From: CAVPCZ01 sp963702445
GTDB lineage: Bacteria > Bacteroidota > Ignavibacteria > UBA10030 > UBA6906
DNA length: 64,000 nt
NCBI GenBank assembly: GCA_963702445.1
Contig: CAVPCZ010000025.1
Coordinates: forward strand, 62,001-126,000
Direction: 5' to 3'
A program made the translations under genes and the position numbers. The notes under the pieces are model-generated. The model worked only from the letters and a program-made list of their open reading frames with translations. It made no database searches and was not told the DNA's origin. Below are positions 55,173 through 63,698 of this stretch, in pieces. Numbering within the stretch: the first letter of the stretch is position 1; every line of letters begins with the position of its first letter.

Positions 55173-56081
55173 CTAGTGCGAGCCTGTGAACCGGAACGAC
55201 AGTACCGGCTGCGCAAGCAGTTCTTCCTTGATGGCGCGCATTTCTTCCGTGACATCGCCCGCCATCGATTCAAACCATGAACGGCGCTTCCGTTCTTTGA
55301 CAATCGCCGGCTCTCCGTCGATGCCGGCCATCGCCGCCGCAATGCTCACCGCGTCTTCATAGGTGCCCAGCGTATCCACGAGTCCCAGCGGCACCGCCTG
55401 CTCACCGGTGTACACCCGGCCGTCGGCAAGCACCCTGGTCTGCGCAGTACTCAGATGCCGCTCGCGCTCGACAACCCCCATGAACTGCCGGTGCACATCG
55501 TCCATCAGCGCCTGAAAGTACTTCTGTTCCTCTTCGGTCATTTTCCGTGTCTGGCTTCCGGAATCCTTGAGCCTGCCGGACTTGATGGTCTTGAAATCCA
55601 CGCCGATCTTCCCGAGCAGCTCCTGCAGCTGCAGGAACTCCGCAATCACCCCGATGCTCCCGGTAAGTGTGCCCCGGTTTGCGACGATTCTCGAAGCCCC
55701 GCATGCCACATAGTACCCGCCGCTGGCGGCAAGAGAACCCATCGACACGACCACCGGTGTACCGCCATCACGTGTCTTGCGCACCTCTTCGTACATCTCC
55801 TGGCTGGCAACCACACCCCCGCCGGGAGAATCGATGCGCAGGAGGACAGCCTTCACCGAAGACATCCCGCGGTACTTCTTCAGCTGGCGTATCACCTCTT
55901 CCGATGACGTGATGACTCCCTTGACATCCACGACGGCGATCTTTTCCCCCGAGCCGCTGGTGACAACTTCCGTGCGTTCATCCGAACCGCCCAGCACTGA
56001 AACCAGCACCACGGTGAAGAGAATTGCGACAAGAGCCAGAATCGCGAGGATCCCGAGAAACCAGCGGGTGGACGAGGTCAT
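55173..56081 (-). CDS. sppA: Signal peptide peptidase SppA
   Basis: 302 residues with one N-terminal helix (FLGILAILALVAILFTVVLVSVL). Short SppA form: IAVVDVKGVITSS, LLRIDSPGGGVVASQEMYEE, VVVSMGSLAASGGYYVACGA, with the nucleophile Ser in MGSLAASG; Lys lies later in the family's usual place. Degrades cleaved signal peptides in the membrane. Confidence 0.92.
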   Translation of the reverse strand: MTSSTRWFLGILAILALVAILFTVVLVSVLGGSDERTEVVTSGSGEKIAVVDVKGVITSSEEVIRQLKKYRGMSSVKAVLLRIDSPGGGVVASQEMYEEVRKTRDGGTPVVVSMGSLAASGGYYVACGASRIVANRGTLTGSIGVIAEFLQLQELLGKIGVDFKTIKSGRLKDSGSQTRKMTEEEQKYFQALMDDVHRQFMGVVERERHLSTAQTRVLADGRVYTGEQAVPLGLVDTLGTYEDAVSIAAAMAGIDGEPAIVKERKRRSWFESMAGDVTEEMRAIKEELLAQPVLSFRFTGSH

Positions 56082-56126
56082 GGAAGCGTATCCGGAGAAG
56101 GCTGTAAGTTGTTGATTTATCGTATA

Positions 56127-56155
56127 ATTATATGAAAATCAAATGCGAAAGTCAA
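56127..56155 (-). promoter_or_regulatory. Sigma-70 promoter of sppA
   Basis: Minus strand TTGACT (56155-56150), 17-nt spacer, TATAAT (56132-56127); the best sigma-70 match in the window. Confidence 0.85.
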
Positions 56156-56237
56156 CCGGAAGGAACGGCCCGGGTTCGGAAGTCCTTCGGAGATCCTTAC
56201 CGCGGGCCGTACTGGAGCGGGAGCGGGCTGCGGAAGC

Positions 56238-58649
56238 TCAATTCAGAGCCACCGGTTCCAGATCGAGATCGGCGTGCGCCTGTGCCCTGGATTCCTCGGG
56301 GCTCAGGAGCGCCAGCTCGATCACCTGGCTCATTTCCTTTACGAAGTGGAATTGCACCGGTTTTGAGCCCGCCATCGACGATTCCGGGATATCTTCCAGG
56401 TCCAGGCGGTTGCGCTCGGGAAGGATGATGGAGGTTACGCCCGCACGCAATGCCGCAAGCACCTTCTCCTTGATTCCACCGACGGGAAGCACGGCACCGC
56501 GCAGCGTGATTTCTCCCGTCATGGCCAGATCGTTGCGAACTATGCGGCCCGTCAGCAGCGATGTCAGCGCTGTGAGCATGGTGACACCCGCGGACGGCCC
56601 ATCCTTGGGAACGGCGCCGGCAGGGACGTGTACATGGATGTCCATCTTTGAGCGGAAGTCCACAGGCACTCCGAGCGCCCTGGCATTTGCGGCGATGAAG
56701 CTCACCGCCGCCTGTACGGACTCCTTCATGACATCACCCAGCTGACCGGTAAGGACCAGCCCGCCTTTCCCCTTCATGCGCGTGGCTTCGATAAAGAGGA
56801 TGTCGCCTCCGACAGGCGTCCATGCCAGGCCCAGGGCTATGCCCGGCCGGTTGATCCGCTCCGCAACATCCGGAAAGAATTTCTGGTGTCCGAGGTACTT
56901 GCTCAGGGAATCCCGCGTGACCACGGCCTTCCCGGTCTTTCCTTCGGCGATGTCCCGCGCAGCGCCCCGCGCAAGCGTCGCGATCTTCCGCTCGAGATTC
57001 CGCACCCCCGCTTCCCGCGTGTAGCCTGCGATCATCGTCCGCAGGGCGCCGTCTTCCACCTCCAGCTGTTCGGGCGAGAGCCCGTGCTCGCGCAGCTGCT
57101 TCGGCATGAGAAACGTCCGGGCGATCCGGACCTTCTCCTCCTCCACGTAACTGGGAATTTCGATGATTTCCATTCTGTCCCGCAGTGCCGGAGGCACCGG
57201 TTCAATCATGTTTGCCGTGGCAATGAACATCACCTTCGACAGATCAAAGGGGATTTCCAGGTAGTGATCGCTGAATGTGGAGTTCTGTTCGGGATCCAGC
57301 ACCTCCAGCAGCGCGGAGGCGGGGTCGCCGCGAAAATCCTGCCCCACTTTGTCGATCTCATCCAGCATGAACACCGGATTGTTCGAACCGGCTTTGCGCA
57401 AACCCTGGATGATGCGTCCCGGCAGGGCGCCGATGTAGGTGCGCCGGTGTCCGCGGATTTCCGCTTCATCGTGCACTCCTCCGAGCGAGATGCGCACAAA
57501 GGTGCGGCCCAGTGCGTTCGCAATGGAACGGCCCAGGGAGGTCTTTCCCACACCGGGAGGACCGACGAACACCAGGATCGGCCCGCGCATATCGCTTTTC
57601 AGTTTGCGGACCGCCAGGTATTCGAGGATGCGGTTCTTTACCTTGGCGAGTCCGTAGTGATCGTTTTCCAGCACCTCCCGTGCCCGCGCTATATCCAGCA
57701 GGTCGGGAGTGCTTTTCTGCCAGGGGAGATCCAGAATCCAGTCGAGATAGGTGCGGCTCACCATGTATTCCGCCGAGGACTGGTTCATCTGGGAGAGGCG
57801 TTTGAATTCCCGCTCCGCGGCTTTGCGCGCTTCTTCCGGCAACCCCGCTTCATCGATCTTCTTTCGCAGTTCGCTCTGCTCCACGTTCCCCTCATCCTCG
57901 CCCAGTTCCTTGCGGATCGCCTTCAGCTGCTCGCGCAGCACATACTCGCGCTGGGATTTCGTAATGCCGTCCTGGACTTCCGATTGGATCTTGCTCCCCA
58001 ATTCCAGGCGCTGGACCAGCTTGGTGAGCATCAGCATCACCTTCTGCAGCCGGTCGTCCACATTGAACGCCTCGAGGACCTGCTGTTTCTCATCGGGACC
58101 GACCGGGAGCATGGACGTGATCATGTCGGCGATGACCCCCGGATCTTCAACCGTCAGGATCATCGAGACCTGGTCCCCGGTGAGATTCGGCGAGAGTTCC
58201 GCGGCCCGCCTGAAGAGGCTCTTCAGGCTGGTGACAATGGCCTCCGCCTCGACACGTGTAGAGGGCTCTTCCGGCACGTCCTGCACCACAGCGCGCAGGA
58301 ACGGTTCGCTCTGGAGGATGGAAAGCAGACGCCCCCGCCCGATCCCCTCCGTCAGCACACTCCGGGTGCCGTCAGCGAGAGTAAAGACTTTCAGCACTTT
58401 CGCCACCGTGCCCGTCCAGTGCAGATCCTTTTCCGTCGGGGCATCAAGTGCACCGTCCGTCTGCGCCACAACAATGATCAACCCCTCCCCGCGCAGGGCA
58501 TCTTCGACCGCCCTGACGCTTCCCTCCCGGCCGACGGAGAGCGGTACGGCCTGCTGGGGAAAGAACACGGAATGGCGCAGCGGCAGCACGGGCAAAACCC
58601 GCGGCACCGCCGATGGTGTCGAACGTTCATCGCTTTTCCTGGATCTCAT
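56238..58649 (-). CDS. lon: ATP-dependent protease Lon
   Basis: About 804 residues from ATG 58649. LON N-domain (VLPLRHSVFFPQQAVPLSVG), coiled region, AAA+ ATPase (GPPGVGKTSLGRSIANALG, SLGGVHDEAEIRGHRRTY) and a protease domain with catalytic Ser in VPKDGPSAGVTM and Lys in GGIKEKVLAALRAG. Degrades misfolded proteins. It follows three hsp20 genes on the same strand, so heat-stress induction is likely. Confidence 0.96.
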   Translation of the reverse strand: MRSRKSDERSTPSAVPRVLPVLPLRHSVFFPQQAVPLSVGREGSVRAVEDALRGEGLIIVVAQTDGALDAPTEKDLHWTGTVAKVLKVFTLADGTRSVLTEGIGRGRLLSILQSEPFLRAVVQDVPEEPSTRVEAEAIVTSLKSLFRRAAELSPNLTGDQVSMILTVEDPGVIADMITSMLPVGPDEKQQVLEAFNVDDRLQKVMLMLTKLVQRLELGSKIQSEVQDGITKSQREYVLREQLKAIRKELGEDEGNVEQSELRKKIDEAGLPEEARKAAEREFKRLSQMNQSSAEYMVSRTYLDWILDLPWQKSTPDLLDIARAREVLENDHYGLAKVKNRILEYLAVRKLKSDMRGPILVFVGPPGVGKTSLGRSIANALGRTFVRISLGGVHDEAEIRGHRRTYIGALPGRIIQGLRKAGSNNPVFMLDEIDKVGQDFRGDPASALLEVLDPEQNSTFSDHYLEIPFDLSKVMFIATANMIEPVPPALRDRMEIIEIPSYVEEEKVRIARTFLMPKQLREHGLSPEQLEVEDGALRTMIAGYTREAGVRNLERKIATLARGAARDIAEGKTGKAVVTRDSLSKYLGHQKFFPDVAERINRPGIALGLAWTPVGGDILFIEATRMKGKGGLVLTGQLGDVMKESVQAAVSFIAANARALGVPVDFRSKMDIHVHVPAGAVPKDGPSAGVTMLTALTSLLTGRIVRNDLAMTGEITLRGAVLPVGGIKEKVLAALRAGVTSIILPERNRLDLEDIPESSMAGSKPVQFHFVKEMSQVIELALLSPEESRAQAHADLDLEPVALN

Positions 58650-58760
58650 CGCTCCATCCTTCTCTTCAGTGGTCCTGATCAGAATACACGGCGGCGGAAG
58701 CGGCCGTCCGGTTTTCCCGAACGGCACGGCTCCCGCCATTCCGGTTTTGCGGAGCGTCTC

Positions 58761-59228
58761 TTACCGCACCTTTACTTCAATCTCCTTCCGCTTTGCCTCC
58801 TCCGCCTTCGGGAGGTTGATGGTCAAGACGCCGTCGGCATATTTGGCCTCGATTGCGTCGGCGCTTACCGAGTAAGGAAGGCTGAACGACCGCTGAAAAA
58901 CACCGTAGGAACGTTCGGTGCGGTGTACGTTTGTCCCTTTGGTTTCTTTTTCCTGTTTCTTTTCGCCGCGGATGGTGAGTATGTTGTCCTGGATGGTAAT
59001 CCGGACATCATCCCGGGACACGCCGGGGAGCTCCACCTTCACGGTAAACGCGTTGTCGTGTTCGGTGATATCCACCGCCGGATTCCAGGCGGTCGTGATC
59101 AACCCGGAGTCCTCCACGCTTCCGCGGAAGAATGTGTCAAACAGATTGTTGATTTCCCTCTGCACGGACAGTATGCCGGAGGGGAACGTCATGAGATCGT
59201 TTGCGGTGTTTCTGCGTACGAGTGACAT
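58761..59228 (-). CDS. Small heat-shock protein Hsp20 (1)
   Basis: 155 residues. Alpha-crystallin domain WNPAVDITEHDNAFTVKVELPG, DDVRITIQDNILTIRGEKK, and ERSYGVFQRSFSLP with GVLTINLPKAEEAKRKEIEVK at the end. Chaperone that holds denatured proteins. One of three tandem copies upstream of lon. Confidence 0.94.
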   Translation of the reverse strand: MSLVRRNTANDLMTFPSGILSVQREINNLFDTFFRGSVEDSGLITTAWNPAVDITEHDNAFTVKVELPGVSRDDVRITIQDNILTIRGEKKQEKETKGTNVHRTERSYGVFQRSFSLPYSVSADAIEAKYADGVLTINLPKAEEAKRKEIEVKVR

Positions 59229-59253
59229 GTGAGTATCCTCCTTGTGTATGATG

Positions 59254-59643
59254 TTAGTGAATTGCTATCTCGCGCGGCTTGCGCTCTTCGTTCTTGAAGA
59301 GTTTCACCGTCAACACTCCGTTTTCAAACCGCGCATCAACGTTTGCAGGATCTATCCCTTCGCCGAGCGTAAAGACGCGGGTGTATGTTCCCGAAGGTAC
59401 ATCCCTGAAGAGCAGCGTCCCCTCCGCCGGTTCGGGTGGAACCTGTTCCGCCTTCACGCGGAGTTCACCTTCCTCAAGTGTGAGAGAAACCGTCTCTTTG
59501 CGGACTCCGGGGAGATCCAGCATCACCAGGAAAGCATCTCCTGTCTCATGGATGTCGGCTGCCGGAACACGGGTGTACACCGGCATGGCCCCGGCGGGAG
59601 CATCGGTCTGCCGCTTCTGTGTGACAATTTCACGGGTATTCAT
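59254..59643 (-). CDS. Small heat-shock protein Hsp20 (2)
   Basis: 129 residues, shorter N-terminus. VPAADIHETGDAFLVMLDLPG, KETVSLTLEEGELRVKAEQ and FENGVLTVKLFKNEERKPREIAIH. It lacks an aromatic-rich N-terminal arm, so it may form smaller assemblies or mixed oligomers with its neighbours (inference). Confidence 0.92.
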   Translation of the reverse strand: MNTREIVTQKRQTDAPAGAMPVYTRVPAADIHETGDAFLVMLDLPGVRKETVSLTLEEGELRVKAEQVPPEPAEGTLLFRDVPSGTYTRVFTLGEGIDPANVDARFENGVLTVKLFKNEERKPREIAIH

Positions 59644-59661
59644 GTTGAAGTTCTCCTTTCT

Positions 59662-60108
59662 TCACTTTATGCTGATCGCACGCGGCCGTGCCTCTTCAGC
59701 CTTGGGTAGCACAAGGCGGAGGATCCCGTTGTTCAGCTCGGCGGAGATCGCTTCCACATTCACCGGATGAGGAAGCTCCAGAGTACGGACAAACGTGCCG
59801 TAGCTGATTTCATTCCGGAGCGCACGCGACCCTTCCGGCAAACCGGGTTCTTTCCGCTCGCCGCTGATTGTCAACGTGCCTTTGTCGACGGAGATCTTGA
59901 CGTCCTCTTTGGAGACGCCCGGGAGCTCCACGGCAATCACGCTCTGATTCCCGGAGTCACGAATATCTATTGCTGGAACCCGACGGGTTTGGGGCGAAAC
60001 TGTCCCGTCGAGGATCGTGTCGAAGAGCGAATCCACATCGCGTTCGAAATCCACGACGCTATCCCATGAGGGACGAATTAGCGGGAAACGCTGAAGTCTG
60101 ACTAACAT
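59662..60108 (-). CDS. Small heat-shock protein Hsp20 (3), first of the operon
   Basis: 148 residues. N-terminal arm RLQRFPLIRPSWDSVVDFERD, core VPAIDIRDSGNQSVIAVELPG, DVKISVDKGTLTISGERKE, NEISYGTFVRTLELP, end NGILRLVLPKAEEARPRAISI. RBS AGAAGGAGATTGCC. First gene of the hsp20-hsp20-hsp20-lon run. Confidence 0.94.
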   Translation of the reverse strand: MLVRLQRFPLIRPSWDSVVDFERDVDSLFDTILDGTVSPQTRRVPAIDIRDSGNQSVIAVELPGVSKEDVKISVDKGTLTISGERKEPGLPEGSRALRNEISYGTFVRTLELPHPVNVEAISAELNNGILRLVLPKAEEARPRAISIK

Positions 60109-60347
60109 GGCAATCTCCTTCTAGTTGATGGATTGAGTTTTTTGTTCTGCCATGCATACATTCAATCGGCGTGCCATTTTTATAACTTATTATTTATCAA
60201 TATGTTACATTTTTCGATAACAAATTTCACAATTCCGTGAGCCAATTTGTCATTACATATGCGCCATTTTGCTACACCAGTAGTGACATTTCGTCTTCCA
60301 TTAATGCCACTATGTCATGCAGTATGACATTTTGCTGCTCAAGGCTC
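60109..60347. other. AT-rich non-coding stretch upstream of the hsp20 operon
   Basis: Much lower GC than the rest of the window. It holds a possible sigma-54 site (60161-60176), an inverted repeat ATGTCAT / ATGACAT (60312-60318, 60324-60330), and the strings GCCATTTTGCTAC and GACATTTTGCTGC about 60 bp apart. No CIRCE-type element and no coding frame that I can support. Confidence 0.7.
60161..60176 (-). promoter_or_regulatory. Possible sigma-54 promoter of the hsp20-lon operon
   Basis: Minus strand TGGCACG, 4 nt, TTGAA (60176-60161). The -24 box is perfect and the spacing fits; the -12 box is TTGA instead of TTGC. 53 bp before the first hsp20 start. Confidence 0.4.
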
Positions 60348-60390
60348 TTGTGGCACCGTGGCACTGTGCCACTGTGCCACGGTGCCACAA
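60348..60390. repeat. Perfect 17-bp inverted repeat
   Basis: TTGTGGCACCGTGGCAC (60348-60364) and its exact complement (60374-60390) flank a 9-nt loop. Built of GTGGCAC/GTGCCAC units, five in total. It directly follows the trxB terminator T-run on the minus strand. Confidence 0.9.
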
Positions 60391-60420
60391 AAAAAACGCC
60401 AGGAGGACACTCTCCTGGCG
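60389..60420 (-). terminator. Terminator of trxB
   Basis: Stem CGCCAGGAG / CTCCTGGCG (60397-60405, 60412-60420), 6-nt loop, followed on the minus strand by eight T (60396-60389). Confidence 0.93.
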
Positions 60421-60449
60421 CTCACGCCGCAACCTATCGAATAACTTTC

Positions 60450-61394
60450 CTAGCCGTGCCGGCTCTCCAACCACCGCTCGGCGTCAATGGCCGCCTGACA
60501 TCCCGAGCCGGCCGCTGTTATCGCCTGACGATACACGCTGTCTGCAACATCACCCGCCGCAAAGACCCCGGGAATATTCGTGTAGGTGCTTCTCGCCTTC
60601 GTCACCAGATACCCCACGGCGTCCATGTCCAGCTGCCCCTTGAACAGACCGGTATTCGGCTGATGACCGATCCCCATGAACACGCCGTCCGCTTTCAGTA
60701 CCGTCGTCTCCCCCGATTTCACATTCTTGAGCCGGACGCCGGTCACGCTCTTTCTTCCGTTCTCGTTCTTCCCCAGAATCTCCTCAATCGCGGCTCCCCA
60801 GACAAAGGCGATTTTCGGGTTCGCCATCGCTCTCTCCTGCATCGCCTTCGATGCGCGCAGCGCGTCACGGCGGTGCACCACCGTCACCCGGGTCGCGAAC
60901 TTCGTCAGAAACGTCGCCTCCTCAAGTGCCGTATCGCCCCCTCCGACAACGACCACCTCGAGTCCTTTGAAGAAGAACCCGTCACAGGTCGCACAGGCCG
61001 ACACGCCGTACCCCATGTATTCCTTCTCGCTCGGAAGCCCGAGCAGTTTGGCGGACGCTCCGGTGGAGACGATCACCGCGTCCGCCGAAAACTCATCATC
61101 ATCGCTCCAGATCCGGAAGGGGTGTTGCGAGAAATCCACGCGGGAGACATTCTTGAAGATCGACCGTGCGCCGAACCGGTGTGCCTGCGCCCGGAAGTGT
61201 TCCATGAGTTCGGGTCCCTGAATTCCCTGGGGGAACCCGGGAAAATTCTCCACCTCCGTCGTAATCGTCAACTGGCCGCCCGGCTGGATACCTTCAAACA
61301 CCACCGGATGCAGGGACGCCCGAGCCGCGTACAGCGCCGCTGTCAGTCCCGCCGGACCTGATCCGATGATAATCATGCTGTGATGGGTGCTCAT
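60450..61394 (-). CDS. trxB: Thioredoxin reductase TrxB
   Basis: 314 residues. FAD fold IIGSGPAGLTAALYAARASL, redox disulfide in GVSACATCDGFFF (CATC), NADPH fold VVVGGGDTALEEATFL, and the end TNIPGVFAAGDVADSVYRQ. It reduces thioredoxin with NADPH. RBS AGGAGTAACGT. Followed by a strong terminator. Confidence 0.96.
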   Translation of the reverse strand: MSTHHSMIIIGSGPAGLTAALYAARASLHPVVFEGIQPGGQLTITTEVENFPGFPQGIQGPELMEHFRAQAHRFGARSIFKNVSRVDFSQHPFRIWSDDDEFSADAVIVSTGASAKLLGLPSEKEYMGYGVSACATCDGFFFKGLEVVVVGGGDTALEEATFLTKFATRVTVVHRRDALRASKAMQERAMANPKIAFVWGAAIEEILGKNENGRKSVTGVRLKNVKSGETTVLKADGVFMGIGHQPNTGLFKGQLDMDAVGYLVTKARSTYTNIPGVFAAGDVADSVYRQAITAAGSGCQAAIDAERWLESRHG

Positions 61395-61449
61395 ACGTTA
61401 CTCCTGTGACAGACGTTTTCGATAAGATGCCCAAGAGAGGCGTGAAGGG

Positions 61450-62413
61450 TCACCGTTCGCTCCGCCCTCCGGCCAGAGCCAGATTGCGGGTGAGTCCGGC
61501 ATGTTTTGCACGCACCACCGGGCTGCCTGCAAACCTCCCGGCGAATTCCCCGGGCGTCATCTTCCCCCATTCCTCAACATCCGGATGAAGAAATCCCTCC
61601 CGCGGCTCAAACTCGGAAAGAGGAGATACCGCTGCCCGCTTGTGATTCCACGGACAGACATCCTGGCAGACATCGCAACCGAAGATCCAACCGTCCATCT
61701 GTCCCGACAAATCAGGATCGATCGGGCCGCGGTGTTCGATCGTGAGGTAGGCAATACACCGGCCCGCATCCAGAACGTACGGTTCCACGATCGCCGCCGT
61801 CGGGCAGGCATCAATGCACCGCGTGCAGGTTCCGCACCGGTCGACCGCCGGCGTGTCAGGCCCGGGTTCGAGCGAACTGATGATCACGCCGAGAAATATC
61901 CACGAGCCGCATTCCCGGCTGATGATATTGGTGTGTTTCCCCGGCCATCCGATCCCCGCGCGCTGCGCCCATGCCTTCTCCATCACCGGTCCGGTATCGA
62001 CATACCATCTCCCCTCGACACCGGAAAACTCTTCCTGCATCCAGGTCCAGAGCCGTTCCAGCCGGTCTGCCATCACCGTGTGGTAGTCTTTTCCCCACGC
62101 ATAGCGGGAGATTTTTGCCGGAGTTCCTTCACTCCCATGGGCAAACGGCGTGTAGTAGTTCATCGCAAGGACAATCACGGACCGGGCCTGCTGGCACCAG
62201 CCTGCGCACATCCTTCCGCTCGCCCGCACGTTTCTCCATCCAGTTCATGGTGGCCGCATAACCGCAGTCCAGCCATTCGCTCAGGAGATCCCCTTCCCCA
62301 TGAAGCCCGCCGGCCCGGGCGATCCCTGTCCGGAAGAACCCCAGTTCCGCCGCTTTACGTTTGATCTTTTCGCCGGCGCTTGCGGAGCCCTCCAATTTCT
62401 CACCGGCACTCAA
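61450..62413 (-). CDS. queG: Epoxyqueuosine reductase QueG (single-base frameshift)
   Basis: Last step of queuosine tRNA modification, cobalamin-dependent. The first frame (from ATG 62413) reads LGFFRTGIARAG, LDCGYAATMNWMEKR and AGERKDVRRLVPA; an extra base in GGCC (62185-62188) breaks it. The second frame continues ARSVIVLAMNYYTPFA, ISRYAWGKDYH and two 4Fe-4S clusters, CGTCTRCIDACPT and CDVCQDVCPWN. The corrected protein has about 320 residues, normal for QueG. It overlaps the Rieske stop by 4 bp. Confidence 0.9.
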
Positions 62414-62733
62414 GGGGCGTCATCCTCCACAGCAAGGAAGATCTCCCCTTTTTCGACTTTCACAGGGTAGGTGCGCACCCGTCCGCCACCCCGGACCGCC
62501 CGGCCCGTCTCCAGCGAATAGGTCCATCCGTGGAGCGGACAGGAGACCGTCAGGCCTTCGCGAATGCCCTCATGCAGTGTGGAAACGTGATGGTGCACGC
62601 AGACCGCACTGATGGCGTAATACCGGCCGTCCACCTGCCAGAGTGCCACCTCGTCATCACCGGCCCTGCAGCGCACTCCCCGTCCTTCGCGGAGGTTCTC
62701 CGCACGGGCCACCGCTATCCACTGTTCGCTCAT
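62410..62733 (-). CDS. Rieske 2Fe-2S ferredoxin-like protein
   Basis: 107 residues. Cluster ligands in AVCVHHHVSTLHEG (C-x-H) and SCPLHGWTYSLETG (C-x-x-H), with a beta-sandwich body typical of NirD-type soluble Rieske proteins. Electron carrier in the cytoplasm; its partner is unknown, and the neighbour QueG may simply share the operon. Confidence 0.9.
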   Translation of the reverse strand: MSEQWIAVARAENLREGRGVRCRAGDDEVALWQVDGRYYAISAVCVHHHVSTLHEGIREGLTVSCPLHGWTYSLETGRAVRGGGRVRTYPVKVEKGEIFLAVEDDAP

Positions 62734-62745
62734 GTCCGCCCCATG

Positions 62746-63603
62746 TCAGAGATCAACCCGCTCACCGGCGGCGTATCCCTTCTCATTGTGCATCACCCGC
62801 GCAGCGGCAATTGCGGGGTCGTGCTCAAAAAACAATACCCACTGTTCCTCCGTGGCACGGCGGAGGATTCGGCGTTTTTCTTCCAGCGTGACAAGCGGAC
62901 GCAGATCGTAGCCCATAATCCAGGGCAGCTGCACATGGGCCGCCAACGGCATCAGATCCGCGCAATACAGCAGCGTCGTGGTACCGTCTGAAATCAGCGG
63001 GCACTGGAGCGCGGTCGTGTGGCCGTGGAACAGAAGCAGATTGATCCCCGGGAGTATTTCCCGTTCTCCTTCCACAAATTCCAGAAGGCCGTGTTCCATC
63101 AGGGGCAGGTAATCATCCGGAAAAAAGCTCGCCCTGTCCCGTTCTGTGGTGTGGTGTGCGGCATCCCAGTGTGCGCGTTGCACGTAATGCCGTGCGTGCG
63201 GGAATGCCGGTTCCACCTTCCCATTCACCGCCACGGTGGCACCGCCGGCGTGGTCAAAATGGAGGTGCGTCAGAATCACGTCGGTGACATCCCCGGGCGC
63301 CACGCCGAGTTTCCGCAACGAACCGGCCAGGGTGTACGCGCTGTTGTCGAACTTGTAGATCGACCGGGCTTTGTCGGAATACTTCGCGCCGTTTCCGGTA
63401 TCCACCAGGATGGTCCGGCCGTTCCCGCGCAGGAGAAGCGCACGGGCGGCCATCGTGATCCTGTTCCGTTCGTCCGGGGGGCTGGTTCGTTCCCACAGTG
63501 TTCGTGGAACCACGCCGAACATTGCCCCGCCATCCAGACCGAAACGTCCGGTTTCGACGCCCACCACTTCGTACGGACCGATGGTCATTGCCTGCTTCCT
63601 CAT
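62746..63603 (-). CDS. MBL-fold metallo-hydrolase
   Basis: About 286 residues from ATG 63603. ILTHLHFDHAGG is the zinc motif HxHxDH, with GNGRTILVDTGNG before it, then LLLFHGHTTALQCPL and LYCADLMPLAAHV for the other ligands. The pattern resembles quorum-quenching or lactonase-like MBL enzymes only loosely. Substrate not predictable. 12 bp before the Rieske gene. Confidence 0.88.
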   Translation of the reverse strand: MRKQAMTIGPYEVVGVETGRFGLDGGAMFGVVPRTLWERTSPPDERNRITMAARALLLRGNGRTILVDTGNGAKYSDKARSIYKFDNSAYTLAGSLRKLGVAPGDVTDVILTHLHFDHAGGATVAVNGKVEPAFPHARHYVQRAHWDAAHHTTERDRASFFPDDYLPLMEHGLLEFVEGEREILPGINLLLFHGHTTALQCPLISDGTTTLLYCADLMPLAAHVQLPWIMGYDLRPLVTLEEKRRILRRATEEQWVLFFEHDPAIAAARVMHNEKGYAAGERVDL

Positions 63604-63611
63604 GGAAAATA

Positions 63612-63671
63612 GCGAAGGCCGGCGCCTCACCCCTACCGGCTGGTGCCGTCAGGGGGAAGTCCGACCTTCGC
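63612..63671 (-). terminator. Long hairpin between the ferredoxin and MBL genes
   Basis: 11-bp arms GCGAAGGCCGG and CCGACCTTCGC (63612-63622, 63661-63671; one G-T pair) with a 38-nt loop, followed on the minus strand by TATTTTCC and the MBL start codon. It may end ferredoxin transcription or act as a leader structure. Confidence 0.4.
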
Positions 63672-63698
63672 GTGCTGTCCTGGAACCGCCGGAGAACG

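Noticed and set aside
56886..59225. Long plus-strand frame (779 codons) opposite lon and hsp20
   Set aside because: Composition-driven antisense frame; Lon and Hsp20 motifs on the minus strand are decisive.
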